From Xenopus tropicalis (taxonomy: Eukaryota; Chordata; Amphibia; Anura; Pipidae), in the NCBI RefSeq assembly GCF_000004195.4, contig NC_030683.2:80430910-80494909 (forward strand): a stretch of 64,000 bases of DNA. The letters run 5' to 3'. The notes beneath the pieces were generated by a model, which did not search any database, was not told where the DNA came from, and saw only the letters and a program-made list of their open reading frames with translations. The translations under genes and the position numbers were made by a program. Shown in pieces: positions 46,001 through 55,990 of this stretch (the stretch's first letter is position 1; each line of letters opens with the position of its first letter).

Positions 46001-49000
46001 GCAAAATGGAAAGTGAAAGGAACTGCCACAGAGGCAGGGCAGGCAATATATTGTCATTAACACATAATGCCAACATATTCTGCAACACTGTACAATAAAT
46101 GGGTGTATACATTGGACATACAAGAAAACAACCAATAACCAATACAAGAGGTAAAAAAGGCCCTGCCTAGAGGAGTTTACAATCTTAAATAAATGATTGA
46201 TAATCTGAGATTTTTACATACCAATAACAGGTTTGGATATTTAAAAAAAAAAAAAAAAAAAAACAACAAATGTGTTTCATTTATGATTTGAAAAGGACTT
46301 TTATTATACAGCTTTTTATGTCTGAGTGACAGGTCCCCTTTAAGTTATGGCTTTGGATTGAGTGCATGCTTTTTTACCTGTAGATTAAGAATTTATATTG
46401 GATAAAAATAAAACTTTGTGTCAAGCAAATAAATGATGTAGAGTCAATGCAACAGCACACATTTCGGCTTTTTTAAATGGTAATTCATTATTTATCCCCC
46501 ATGACTTGCCCACTAGAAAAAAAACCTGCATAAAATGTACCTCTTAATACTGACCTGTACTCACAATGCTGGCACTTAAATGGACGCTCATCACTGTGCC
46601 GGAAGCGGATGTGGGATCGCAGACTGGAGGGAAGCGGGCAGGTCATGTCACACAATGGACACTTGTAATGATTCACTGTTAGGAAGGTTTTCAAAATTAC
46701 TTCCTTATGGGATTTGGATTGTTCTAAATCTATATTTGTTTATTGTTTCAAATATGATTTTCCCTTTTTAGAATGATATACACACAAAAGCTACACCTGC
46801 AAAGTCAGGCTTCAGTGTATTACACAGGTATGGGATCCATTATCCAGAAAGCTCCAAATTATAGGACACGCATCTCCCATAGAATCCATTTTAACTAAAT
46901 AATTCATCATTATAAAACACAGTTCATTTTTCTCTGTAATAATAAAACAGTAATTTGTATCTTACTTACTAAGATATAATGAACTTTTAATGGAGGCAAA
47001 ACATTCCTGTTGGGTTTCATTAATGTTAAAATTATTTTTTTTAGTAGATTTAAAAAGTATGGAGATCCAAATGGATTCTTTATCTGGAAAATCCCAGGTT
47101 CATTCTGGGTAACAGGTCCCATACCTGTAATATGATTCTGTGTTTCCAACCATGTACATGGTTGGGTTTTTAGGAGTATAGGATACAGCCTAAAATAAAA
47201 AATTAGTGGGGGCCCATAACAGCAATGGTATTTATTATTAACCACTATTGCCCTTTTCTGAGGACAAATCAAGGTACCCCCCTGCCCTGAAGCAACTAGA
47301 TATTTAAGAACTCAAAAACTATTTGGCACACAGCTTTATTAAACACCCAACAGTAGAATTTGGTGTATTTAGTACTTTCTCAACTATATGCACTGCCTGT
47401 AATCTCCACAAAAGTATGAACTAGGTTTCACAAGAGTATGTAGGTTTACTAACTGAATGGCAGGTTGCAAAATGCAAAAAACAGGAGCAATCTGCCATGT
47501 TTTGCATTTTGCTCCCTGCCTTTCAGGTAGCTGACTTGCCATAGATCTCTGCAGTCCATTTTGGAATGCAGAGACCTGTAGTTGCCCCATGAATATAGCA
47601 CTGGCGCAAAAAGGGGAGGTACATAGGTGGTAGGAGAGGAGATGCCTAACTTTTAAGACATGGCTGCCTTGAGCTTGCTGACACCGTGCTCTACACCTTG
47701 CACCACAAAATTACAGATTTTCTATTATTTCAAAATAAATTAGAAAACTAAGCCTAGCATTTCTTTTACATGCTGTTTGTTTAGCTAATGCTAAATACTA
47801 GTCTATATTGCTCCTTTAATGGCTTTCTGTGTAAAGCCCATTTAATAAAAGTAGAGACAGGAGGAAGTGGTCACATGATTCTTAGGATATAAGTATCTCT
47901 AAGCATATCATAAAAAAGGTATTTAACTAATATCTAAATAATGTACAGCTGCAAGCCATTTGTTTCAACATAAACAATGGTTTACTATTATTTAAACTTT
48001 TTTTGACGTACGCACCATGATTTCGCATGTGGTCCCGTAGAAGACGCTCTGTTGCAAATCTTTTTGAGCAGTGGGAGCACTGGAAACGATGCTCTAGGTT
48101 TGTAAAAGGAGAATGAGAATTAGATAGGACAGATGGTGTACAAATCTAAGAGCTGCGTTTACAAGAAAAAAGGCCTGTCGTCATAGGTAACATAGTTACA
48201 CAGGGTTGAAAAAAGACCAGAGTCCATCAAGTTCAACCCTACCAAGTAAACCCAGCACACATAGGTGTTACGAGGGGGGATGCCCCCTGGAGCGTTCCCT
48301 TCAAGCAGGTCAAGAGCAAGTGCATCCTCATAATAATGTTTAACGGGTACCTATCATAGAAAAACTGCTTACTCCACCAGAGCGGTGGGTTAATAGAGCC
48401 AACACTTCAGTTGGGAGAAATACTATCTTGGCAGAAAAAATTGTGACTAGTACGCACTATGCTGGCTGCACTGGGTGGAAGCTGGCAGTTTGAATGCAAA
48501 TAATTAGAGCCTTTGCTCTCCCATTATGTGCATGTGTGAGATCATACACATGTGCATAATGAGCCAACTGGCAGACTCACTTATTATAAGCATGTGTTAC
48601 CAAATACATGTGAAAAAAAACGGGACACCCCATTAAATATTCAGTTCTCAATTAAGAAATGTTCACATAGCAATGTCTAATCTTGTTTTTATTTATCTCT
48701 AGATTTAATTGAATGTAAACAACAAAAATTAACCTTGATTTACTTAAAAGATCTTTTCATTAAACAAAAGAAATCAATACAAATGTGCATTCTGATGAAA
48801 AAGTTAGGACACCCTATTCCCTAATAGCTAGTGTTACTCCTTTTGGCTGAAATAACTGTAGTGAGATGCTTCTTGTAGTCATTTACCAGTTTCCTCAGAC
48901 ATTGGTCTGAGGAAAGTTTGCCCCACTCCTCAATGCAGAATTCTTTCAGCTGTGAGATGTTTGAGGGGTTTCTTGCATGTGCAGCTGTTTCAAGTCAAAT

Positions 49001-52000
49001 GGGATTAAATATCTGGGCTTTGACTTGGCCACTCCAGGACTCAATTTCTCATTTTTTAGCCAGTCCTTGGTGGATTTACTGGTATGTTTTGGGTCACTAT
49101 CGTCTTGCAGGGTCCAGTTCCACTTCAGCTTTAATTTTCTTACAGATTGTCTCATGTTCCTCAAGCACCCTCTGATACACAGTAGAATTCATGGTGGATT
49201 CTATGACGGTGAGCTGGCCAGGGCCTGCTGCAGCAAAGCATCCCCAAACCATGACACTTCCACCTCCATGCTTCACAGTTGGTATCAGATTCTTTTACTG
49301 GAATGCTGTATTTGGTTTATGCCAAACATGTCCTCTGTTCTGGTGTCCAAATAATAATTACATTTTAGACTCATCTGTCCAAAGAACATTATTCCAGTTG
49401 GCAGTTTTTCTTAAAGTCCTCCACTTGTAGACTACTTTCCGGATAGTGGAATGGCTGATTTCAAATTCTTTTGAGATCTTTTTAAATGCCTTACCAGACT
49501 TATAAGCTGCTACAGGTATCAGACCCCTTATCCGGAAACCCATTATCCAGAAAGTTCAGAATTATGGAAAGGCCATCTCCCATAGACTCCATTTTAATCA
49601 AATAATTCACATTTTTTAAAATGATTTCCTCTTTCTCTGTAATATTAAAACAGTACCTTGTACTTGATCCCAACTAAGATATTATTTAACCTTATTGGAG
49701 GCAAAACAATCCTATTAGGTTTAATGTTTAAATTATTTTTTTAATAGACTTAAGGTAGGTAGGCAGAAATTCCAGGTCCCAAAGATTCTGGATAATGGGT
49801 CCCATACCTGTACAATCTTCTTTCTGAAGGCCTCAGACAGCTCTTTTGATCTCACCTTGGTGTTCACTCTCACCTCAACAGTCAGGAGCACACCAAACTA
49901 AATGTCTGAAGTTTAAATAGGGCAAACCTCCTTCAAAATGCTTAGTAAGGCTCATGTCAGACGAGGCGTAGGGCGGATATTTTTGGCAAGCGGAAAAACG
50001 CTTGCCAAAAATTCCGCCCTACGACTTCTACATGTGCCTGCACCCGAATTAATAGAATACGCTCGGGTGCAGGCACATGTAGCAGAAAAACACATAAAAA
50101 CGTGAGAGTTCAAAAGTCTCGCGTTTTTATGTGTATTTCGGCTACATGTGCCTGCACATATCGAAAAAATATCCGCCCTACGCCTCGTCTGGCATTAGCC
50201 CTATGATGTTCTAATCATGTACACTTAACACACCCGTGTGTGATTTGAACCATTTTAAGTGGGACTGCAGCTCCAACTGGCCAAAGGAAAGTCACGATAA
50301 CGAAGCTTGAATGAATCCGAAACTTTCATACTCGGCACGACAATACGATTTTGTTGCATAATTTTTGACGCACAGTACAAAAAAGTTGCGCAAACTAGAA
50401 AAAAAAAAACGGCGAAAATACACAAGGTACGAAAACGTAGAAAAAATACGATCTTTTTGTATTCGGAGGCAATCGTATTTTGATATATGGGCCCCTAAAT
50501 GTGGGGGTGTCCTGATTTATTCCTCACCAGAAATTGCATTTTTGTAGAAATACATTTACAGAAGATTTTGAAAAGTATTTTCTTCAGTTATATTACTTGA
50601 ATCTCCCAGTATTGTTAAAATTGAGATATCCATATGTCCAAGAATGTTACAAAAACACACAGGCTTTCATAAGCTCTCCTAATTTTTTTTACATGACTGT
50701 ATGTCTGTACTATGTCTGTTCCACAGCAGGGAGAGCCACATAACTGAGTGTTTCCTTCTCATTAAATGAATAGAAAAGTAATCTATAACAGGTGATGACA
50801 TTTTAAACAACATTTACCCCACCTTATATTTTAAAATGTTTACTAGGTTCAGGTTGTGCAATGCTACAGTGGAACAGCAGGGATACAGATGGAACCAGTT
50901 AGCTCAGAAATTATTCTAATTTCTGTGAATGTAAAAGTCCCACCTACTTGCACCAGGAATTAACTTTTTCTGGGAGTTTGGGACTCGTCTAAATTATTTT
51001 TTTTTTTATCAGGATTCAGATGTAGCCGAATCTAAGTGCCTCATTAAATGGAAGTCATCAGGCTTTAGGTCACGCATTTTAGGAAAATCACATTTTTCCT
51101 CTGACCAAGATGGCGATTTGCATATGCAAATTAGGGGTTAGATTCACTGAAATCTCAAAAATAAGCTATATATCCATTACTACAATATTGCAGAATTTCT
51201 GAAATATATTTTTTTGCTTCACCGTAAAAATCTCAAATTATCCTGCAAAAATCTATCCCACTTACAAAAAAACTGTTCTCATCAAAGGCAATACAAACCT
51301 TCTAATGAGGTTTGCCTTCTGAGATGGTCATAAAATTTGGTGTTGTTGGCGAACATCCCCCCACAGTTGGGACAGGAAACCACTTTCTCCTGAGTATGGC
51401 TCCGCAGATGCTCACGCAACTTCCATCGACTTTTACAGGAAAGATCACAGTCTAATAACAGTAAAGCAAAAGTGCACTGGTGACATTTGAATAAAAAAAC
51501 AATTATATGTCAAAGTTGAGGTTGATCCAGAAAGAAAACTAGCTTGTATCATTTTTCACCTTTCCAGCCACACAGCAACACCCGGTTTTCTTTCCCGGCC
51601 ACCTCATATTCAGCACTAAGACCATGTGTGTCAACATGTCTGTAATACCACTCTGGATTGTCATAGGAACTCTACAAGACAGCCACAAACATGAAAGTAT
51701 TATTTCTGCAGGCTTAGCTAAGAATATCACAAAGAAATTGGTCATTTTTGAATGCTTATGTTTTATTGCTAAAAAATAACTAGTCAGTGTTATTTAATTG
51801 CAGGCAAGATAAATTATCCTTTGAATACTGAACTTATCCTTACCTCACACTGGTCCCACAAACAAATAAAGCCATCTTGTAGTTCTGGGATTATGTTGCG
51901 AGTTTGTGTGTCCAGTTGACAGGGGTTGAGGTCAGGTTGACTCTGAAGGGCCTGAAGGCCAAACTGTTTCAGTTTGGTGTGGTAGCAGTGAAAGTAAACG

Positions 52001-55000
52001 TGTCGTACAAAATCTGTTCTGTCTGGTGTGAAGAATCCACATCCTAACCAATGGCAACAGTATTCATCTAGAAAAAAGCAACATGACAACAAAGTAAAGG
52101 GAACTGATGCATTAATATAACACATTAAAAGAAAAGCACATCTCAGTTTGACACAGAAAAGAGAAGTGCAGGAAGGCATATATGCAAGAGATTAGAGCAG
52201 TGTGTACCATGCACAGAATGAAGGACAACAATTCAAAATAAGGGTCTTTTTTAATGTATATTTAACATTTAACACCAAAACATTTCACCAGATTACAAGA
52301 CTGGCTTAGGTGCAGCTTCCCCTCACATAGCCATAAATATAGTGGAATTACAATTAGATCAGAAGCTTAATTAGGCAACAAGTACAAACTCATGGCCCCG
52401 AGTAGCGTGTCTGGATGCCCTGCCTCAAACCTGTAGCTTAAAGGAACAGTAACACCAAAAAATGAAAGTGTATAAAAATAATTAATATATTATTTACTAT
52501 TGCTCTGCACTGGTAAAAGTTGTGTGTTTTCTTCATAAACACTACTGCAGTTATATAAATACCCTGCTGTGTAGCCATGGGGGCAGCCATTTAAGTTGAA
52601 AAAGGGAGAAAAGGCACAGGTTACTAAGCAGATAACAGATAAGTAGCATAGATTCCCATTGTATTCTACACAGTTTATCTGGTATCTTCTTATGTAACCT
52701 GTGCCTTTTCTCCTTCTTTCAATTTAAATGGCTGCCCCCATGGCTACACAGCAGCTATTTCTATTAACTATAGTAGACTTTCTGAAGCAAACACGCAACT
52801 TTTACCAGTGCAGGGCAACAGTATATTATATTAATTATTTTAAAACATTTTTATTTTTTAGTGTTACTGTTCCTTTAAGGGGAAATCCACACCAGCAATC
52901 AGAAAGGATTGCACACTACATCAGTTTAACTGTTATTCCATATATTCATACAGCTTTGTCTTATGTGTTTGTACAGTCCAGTACGACAGATATACTTTCA
53001 ACTGATCATACCGATCCATTGTCACTTGGTAAAATTAATTACTGTACACTCTAATAATAAGAAATAAGTTAATTTAAATGGTTAATAAAAAATAAAATAC
53101 ATCAGAATATGATCTAATGCAGTGCTGTCCAATGCATTACATATAGTGGGAAAGCTGTAACTCATACAGCATGTCGGAAGGCCGATTTTAAGATGATGTC
53201 ATATAGTGAAGTCTATGGATCCTCTGTACAGACTGAAGCCAATAAAATGTATTTGAAGGGCCACATCCACCTTGTGGGCCTCCAGTTGGATAACCCTGAT
53301 CGAATGCATTCAGTAAAATGGTTAATTATGCAAATCGTTATTATACTCTTTAAATTACAGTTTGCCATGAAAGTCACATTCTAAAAAAAATAGATATATT
53401 TATTACCATATCTTACCAAGTTTCTCTATCACCACAACTTCCCTGAAGTTAATAACGAGCGTCTAGAAGAGAAATCTTTTTAACTTCTCTCTTTTGTAGA
53501 GTGCCCTCTGATCCCATTTTTAGGGTGATGGCACATTGGGAGATTTGCCACCGTGGTTAAATCTGCACTACTCTGGGCAACAAATTTCCTAAAAATCCTT
53601 TTCCAGTGGGAAACCATATAAGTTGCTTTGGCTTTCCGAGGTTGCCTCTCAAGGAAACGTTAGGTGATTTTGGAAATCAACGCACGGGTATGTTTTCCTA
53701 CCAAGGATTTAGATTGTTATCAGTGGGAATGTATTTCTGGGAGATATGTTTCCCTTGGTATTGCAGATTTAACCACAGGTGATAAATCTCCCTGTGTGGG
53801 AGGGGAATTGAATCTTACACCTTTGGGAAATTATTTAGAGGACCCATAGTTCTATCACCTGAAACCTGTGGGCCCCATGAGTTTGCCAGCAGGTCAGATT
53901 GGTTCGGGTTGAAATTTGAAAAGCTGTTGTGGGTTTGGTTTGGGTGTGGGTCAGACTGCGGAAGTACACTTCTCCTCTGCTCCCAAAGCTTTCGTCTTGG
54001 AACCAACAGCATGCACAGAAGTAGCATACAGAGTGGGAGAACATAAGTAAAGGTTGGGTGTGGGTCCTACAATCTCAGCAGGTTAGGTCAGGTGTGGATT
54101 ACTGTTTGTGGGTTACAGTCATGTGTTGTTGAGTTTTTTTTTGAGCCCACATATCACTAATGTCCCCACCTCTCTTGAACGTGACTCAAGCTTGAATGGG
54201 AGGTCCTCATCATTCCAAACAACTGACCCTCTACCAGTCCCACACCAGAAAGAGCTTTTGCTGGATTGTATTAAGCATTGTGTTGGGCATTTTGATCACT
54301 GCTACAAAAATCCCCTAACTCAGCAGTCCCCAACCTTTCTGACCCGTTAGCCTCATTTAAATGTAAAAAGAGTTTGGGAGCGCCACAAGCATTCAAAAAG
54401 TTTCTGGGGTGCCAGATATGATTTATTTGGTAGCCCCTATGTTGACTGGCAGCCTATAGAAGTCTCTGTTTGGCAGTACACCTGGTTTTAAGCAACAAAA
54501 ACATGACCCCAAGTCAGGAATTTAAAAATAATTGCCTGCTTTGTGCCACTGGGGGTAACATCCAAGGGGTTGGTAAGCAACATGTTGCTAGTGAGCCACT
54601 GGTTAGGGATCACTGCCCTAACTACTGACATCAGATGGAAGTGCAGTAACAGGTCTAATTGTGTGACTAAACAATATGCATTGTGGGGTGAGCAGTTTGA
54701 ATGTACTATATGGATAAAGCTGACTCAATTTGACACATGCAAATGTCTAAATCCTAGGATGAGTAAAATACAGCCCTCCAGGTTTTGCCGATATACATAT
54801 TCCAAAATTCAGTCACAACCTTCATCTACTGTGGATTCAAATATATAAATAGCTATAGGTATAAAAGAGTTTCTCATATAGTTCTCATGCCTTTTGAGAC
54901 ACATTTGGTTTGTACATTTAGCTTTCCTGTCCATAACAGTGACAGGTGCCTTACCAACCTCCATCTTTCTGTAGAACAGTGATCCCCAACCAGTGGTTTC

Positions 55001-55548
55001 GTGAGCAACATGTTGCTCCCCAACCCCTTGGCTGTTGCTCCCAGTGGCTGCAAATAATTTGCCATTTTTGTATTTCTGGCTTGGGGGCAAGTTTTGGTTG
55101 CATAAAACCCAGTGTAAAGCCAAACGGAGCCTTCTGTAGGCTGCCAGTCCGCATAGGGGCTACCAAATAGCCAATTATAGCTCTTATTTGCATCCACAGG
55201 AACTTTTTTCATGCTTGTGTTGCTCCCCAACACTTTTTCCATTTGAATGTGGCTCACGGGTATAAAAGGTTGGGGATCCCTGCTATAGAACATTAGACTC
55301 AGACCTAAATGACATGATCAAACCAGAGCCCATAACATCTTAGGTAGCGATGGCTGCACACTGCAGTATGATAAGGAAGACTCACCTTCACAGTCCACGG
55401 CTTCCTCCCTTGCCTCATGCTGGTGCTGTCGGAGATGCTCTGACACATGGGTGCAGAAGTCTTCCATCCTGGACGATACATGAGTGCAAGAGCCCCACTC
55501 ACACTGCAAGACCAGGCTTACATTGCGCTTGGCACTTTTATCTGCCAT
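39819..55548 (-). CDS. hinfp: hinfp, histone H4 transcription factor, complete coding region in nine exons
   Basis: Exons 55386-55548, 51844-52067, 51560-51671, 51299-51451, 48016-48093, 46555-46675, 45262-45400, 43285-43409 and 39819-40035 join in frame to 1332 nt (443 residues plus stop). The protein has about ten Cys2-His2 units, one lacking its final histidine, which fits the nine classical fingers of HINFP (MIZF). Diagnostic text: [46 protein letters not shown] and [21 protein letters not shown] binds the site II element of histone H4 promoters and, with NPAT, drives H4 transcription at the start of S phase in the nucleus. It sits between abcg4 and c2cd2l as in human. The C-terminal tail is shorter than in the 517-residue human protein. 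Confidence 0.96.
40069..41900 (+). mobile_element. CR1-superfamily LINE, copy C, 5'-truncated, coding frame intact
   Basis: The LINE begins in the linker before the RT (near 40076) and ends with atgtaactatgtaact tails (to about 41893). tatggta occurs at both edges (40069-40075 and 41894-41900), a possible 7-bp duplication, although part of it overlaps the tail sequence. The 5' end lies only about 40 bp from the acceptor of hinfp exon 9, antisense to the gene, in hinfp intron 8. Confidence 0.9.
40070..41758 (+). CDS. LINE reverse transcriptase ORF, 562 codons uninterrupted, endonuclease missing
   Basis: Linker text [20 protein letters not shown] precedes the RT. The motifs are [13 protein letters not shown] (fingers), [19 protein letters not shown], motif [19 protein letters not shown], motif [17 protein letters not shown], motif C FADDTKL and the C-terminal [14 protein letters not shown] before the stop at 41756. 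Both metal-binding aspartate sites are present. The upstream endonuclease half is lost by 5' truncation, so the copy cannot move itself. The start codon shown is incidental. Confidence 0.9.
   Translation: MVRGGTLVDENGEKAEILNSYFSSVYTSEEPDNEGFPFNIPSASNLATDAWVTQEEIQKRLEHVKVNKGPGPDGIHPRVLNELSAVIAKPLHIILQDSLRFGMVPRDWRIANVVPLFKKGSRSQPENYRPVSLTSVVGKLLEGVIRDRVLEYIAVHNTISLCQHGFMRNRSCQTNLVAFYEEVSRNLDAGMAVDVIYLDFAKAFDTVPHRRLMIKLRNIGLEHNICNWIENWLKDRLQRVVVNGTFSNWASVVSGVPQGSVLGPLLFNLFINDLEVGIDSTVSIFADDTKLCKTISSMQDAAALQSDLTKLENWAANWEMRFNVDKCKVMHFGRNNINANYLLNGSVLGATLMEKDLGVFVDHKLSNSRQCHSVATTANKVLSCIKKGIDSRDENISLPLYRSLVRPHLEYAVQFWAPVLKKDINELERVQRRATKLVKGMEDLSYEVRLSRLGLFSLEKRRLRGDMITLYKYIRGDYRQLGDVLFSHKNNQRTRGHPYRLEEQSFHLKQRRWFFTVRAVRLWNALPSDVVMADSVNAFKRGLDEFLNKQNIQGYCDTNIYS
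41901..43284 (-). other. hinfp: hinfp intron 8, remaining part
   Basis: No gene is seen. Long A-runs lie at 42090-42108 and near 42478-42521. Confidence 0.6.
43285..43409 (-). CDS. hinfp: hinfp coding exon 8 (last zinc finger)
   Basis: It reads [40 protein letters not shown] and a split arginine. The CxxC...HxxxxH finger is followed by the conserved [14 protein letters not shown] tail. Acceptor TTTGTAG, donor GTATTT. Confidence 0.95.
44509..44683. repeat. Palindrome with perfect 73-bp arms
   Basis: Bases 44509-44581 and 44611-44683 are exact reverse complements with a 29-bp spacer. The arms begin caaatagcacaaaataccgg. The spacer repeats the inner arm motif ttgctactattaaa, so the centre seems to have been partly duplicated. 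It resembles a foldback MITE without clear target duplication. Confidence 0.92.
44778..44928. mobile_element. Foldback MITE, accccctact family
   Basis: The left arm accccc ctactataatttc pairs with the right arm ending aaattacagtagggggta. The inner parts aagtaacctcagagttacg and cgtaacttcttggtgacct pair imperfectly. Related to 20614-20766. Confidence 0.7.
45262..45400 (-). CDS. hinfp: hinfp coding exon 7
   Basis: This exon completes a serine codon, then reads [20 protein letters not shown] and [20 protein letters not shown] ending HRKFHE. It holds the His pair of one finger and the whole next finger (C-x4-C...H-x4-H). Donor GTGAGA; phase 0 out. Confidence 0.95.
45401..46554 (-). other. hinfp: hinfp intron 6
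   Basis: No gene is seen. An A-run is at 46243-46263, and the phrase ccggtttcgccctttttggg (45866-45885) is a common repeat-like piece. Confidence 0.5.
46555..46675 (-). CDS. hinfp: hinfp coding exon 6
   Basis: It reads [40 protein letters not shown] plus a split serine. The [15 protein letters not shown] text is a hallmark of HINFP. Acceptor CTAACAG, donor GTCAGT. Confidence 0.96.
46825..47127. mobile_element. CAGGTATG-type MITE, complete copy
   Basis: It starts caggtatgggatccattatc and ends ggtaacaggtcccatacctg, giving inverted repeats of about 14 bp. TA follows the right end; the left flank reads CA, probably mutated. It lies in hinfp intron 5. Confidence 0.85.
47128..48015 (-). other. 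hinfp: hinfp intron 5, remaining part
   Basis: No gene or bounded repeat was recognised. The palindrome caaccatgtacatggttg (47146-47163) is short. Confidence 0.5.
48016..48093 (-). CDS. hinfp: hinfp coding exon 5
   Basis: This 78-nt exon encodes [19 protein letters not shown] and RDHMRNH, one canonical finger. Acceptor ACCTAG, donor GTGCGT, codons split at both ends. Confidence 0.95.
48187..48264 (-). mobile_element. CR1-superfamily LINE, 3'-end fragment
   Basis: On the minus strand this is only the last part of the LINE 3' UTR (ctgggtttacttggtagggt, ttgaacttgatggactctgg) and one tail unit. It is an extremely 5'-truncated insertion in hinfp intron 4. Confidence 0.85.
48946..49543 (-). pseudogene. 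Tc1-type transposase remnant
   Basis: The text [20 protein letters not shown] is the helix-turn-helix part, [12 protein letters not shown] carries the first catalytic aspartate, and [20 protein letters not shown] the second. They are in different frames, and the part between the DNA-binding domain and WNNVLW is missing. The final glutamate block is not clear. It is a dead gene. Confidence 0.82.
49513..49810. mobile_element. CAGGTATG-type MITE with TA duplication
   Basis: It starts caggtatcagaccccttatc and ends ggataatgggtcccatacctg, between TA copies at 49511-49512 and 49811-49812. The TA target and terminal repeats suggest a Tc1/mariner-type MITE. It cuts the Tc1 transposase gene. Confidence 0.85.
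49949..50200. mobile_element. Multi-hairpin Harbinger-type MITE, copy 1
   Basis: It starts ggctcatgtcagacgaggcg and ends cgcctcgtctggcattagcc. Inside are further inverted pairs: ttggcaagcgg/ccgcttgccaa-like near 49985-50010, and ctacatgtgcctgcacccga against tcgggtgcaggcacatgtag. The other two copies (58216, 63416) carry 3-bp TTA/TAA duplications. Here the flanks are TAA and CTA. Confidence 0.8.
50201..51298 (-). other. hinfp: hinfp intron 4, remaining part
   Basis: No exon is seen. 50950-51140 resembles a common repeat with gattcagatgtagccgaatc and gcatatgcaaattagggg. Confidence 0.5.
51299..51451 (-). CDS. hinfp: hinfp coding exon 4 (fingers 4-5)
   Basis: It reads [40 protein letters not shown] and [10 protein letters not shown]. 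The second unit, CPNCGGMF...DHLRRQ, lacks the last histidine, as in human HINFP. Donor is GTTTGT, a weak site. Acceptor ATTAG. Confidence 0.94.
51560..51671 (-). CDS. hinfp: hinfp coding exon 3
   Basis: It reads [20 protein letters not shown] and [17 protein letters not shown]. It gives the histidines of finger 3 and the first cysteine of finger 4. Acceptor CTTGTAG, donor GTGAAA. Confidence 0.94.
51844..52067 (-). CDS. hinfp: hinfp coding exon 2
   Basis: It reads [60 protein letters not shown] and [14 protein letters not shown]. The block [14 protein letters not shown] is unique to HINFP as far as I know. Acceptor TTCTAG, donor GTAAGG. Confidence 0.96.
52438..52878. mobile_element. TTAA-flanked MITE, family A copy 3
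   Basis: It starts ttaaaggaacagtaacacc and ends agtgttactgttcctttaa between TTAA duplications. The inner arms pair (aggcacaggttac with gtaacctgtgcct; tgtgtagccatgggggcagc with gctgcccccatggctacaca). It is in hinfp intron 1. Confidence 0.88.
53120..53298. mobile_element. Short hAT MITE with near-perfect 8-bp duplication
   Basis: It starts cagtgctgtccaatgc and ends cagttggataaccctg. The flanks are atctaatg (53112-53119) and atcgaatg (53299-53306), 7 of 8 matching. The termini relate it to the 25652 element. Confidence 0.8.
53523..53805. mobile_element. Probable MITE, gggagattt family
   Basis: The left part ggtgatggcacattgggagattt is roughly inverted at the right as aaatctccctgtgtggga. The ends are imprecise. 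Confidence 0.5.
54321..54615. mobile_element. hAT MITE of the ttgctc family, perfect 8-bp duplication
   Basis: It starts cagcagtccccaacctttc and ends ggttagggatcactg. The flanks are ccctaact on both sides (54313-54320 and 54616-54623). The interior shares gcaacatgttgctagtgagc with the copy at 54977 in reverse. Confidence 0.9.
54977..55282. mobile_element. hAT MITE of the ttgctc family, second copy in hinfp intron 1
   Basis: It starts cagtgatccccaaccagtgg and ends aggttggggatccctg. The flanks ctgtagaa and ctatagaa match at 7 of 8 positions. It lies about 100 bp downstream of the donor of hinfp exon 1. Confidence 0.88.
55386..55548 (-). CDS. hinfp: hinfp coding exon 1 with start codon
   Basis: The ATG at 55548 in context ataggATGG starts [20 protein letters not shown] and continues [20 protein letters not shown], ending EEAVDCE and one base before donor GTGAGT. 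It holds finger 1 (CEWGSC...HVSEH). Human HINFP has a similar length before LQCEWGSC. Confidence 0.95.
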
Positions 55549-55990
55549 CCTATATCACAGGCAGGGCCGCCATTGGGGGGACAGGAGGGACAGCCGTCCC
55601 GACCCGGTGCGTTCTCGGTCTTAAAGGGGACGGGGGTCCGGCTGTGCTGCACTTGCTTGGATTTCCGGGCGCCCTGCTATCAGCGAGCTGCAGACTCCGG
55701 GGGGGAACAGCGGGTGCTAGAGTCCCAGTATGCTCTTTCCCTTACACAACTTTCATATTGCCAAGCAGTCCCACTTTTCCTAACTCAGCCTGCAATCCAG
55801 GAACGCTATACTTACAGGTCTAGCAACACTGTTAAATGCAGGCTTCCAGACTCCTGTCTTTCAGAAAATCCCGACGCAACAAATCTCATCACGCGAGACT
55901 GGCGTAACAACCAGACAGTGCGCCCTGACGCGCCACGTAGCGTCACAACCAGACAGTGCGTCCTGACGCATCACATCAAAGGCTGCTGCT
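55549..55990 (-). promoter_or_regulatory. hinfp: Probable hinfp promoter and 5' UTR region
   Basis: The first 400 bases upstream of the start codon are GC- and CpG-rich. 55562-55720 (cagggccgccattgggggga and following) resembles the end of a Xenopus hAT-like repeat. 55860-55975 contains two similar words around cctgacgc (55924-55931 and 55962-55969) that look like CRE/ATF-type TGACG sites. No TATA box is clear, which suits a housekeeping gene. The TSS is not placed. Confidence 0.45.

Larger units (their letters stand above)
48602..50702 (-). mobile_element. Decayed Tc1-type transposon with two MITEs inside
   Basis: The outer ends resemble each other as inverted repeats (aatacatgtgaaaaaaaa at left, ttttttttacatgactgta at right), and inner acgggacacccc/gggggtgtcct pairs support this. 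Minus-strand transposase remnants lie at 48900-49545. A CAGGTATG MITE (49513-49810) and a multi-hairpin MITE (49949-50200) lie within. The exact outer ends are uncertain. Confidence 0.65.

Noticed and set aside
55350..55823. 157-codon plus-strand frame overlapping hinfp exon 1
   Set aside because: Antisense to the exon, and with no conserved block.
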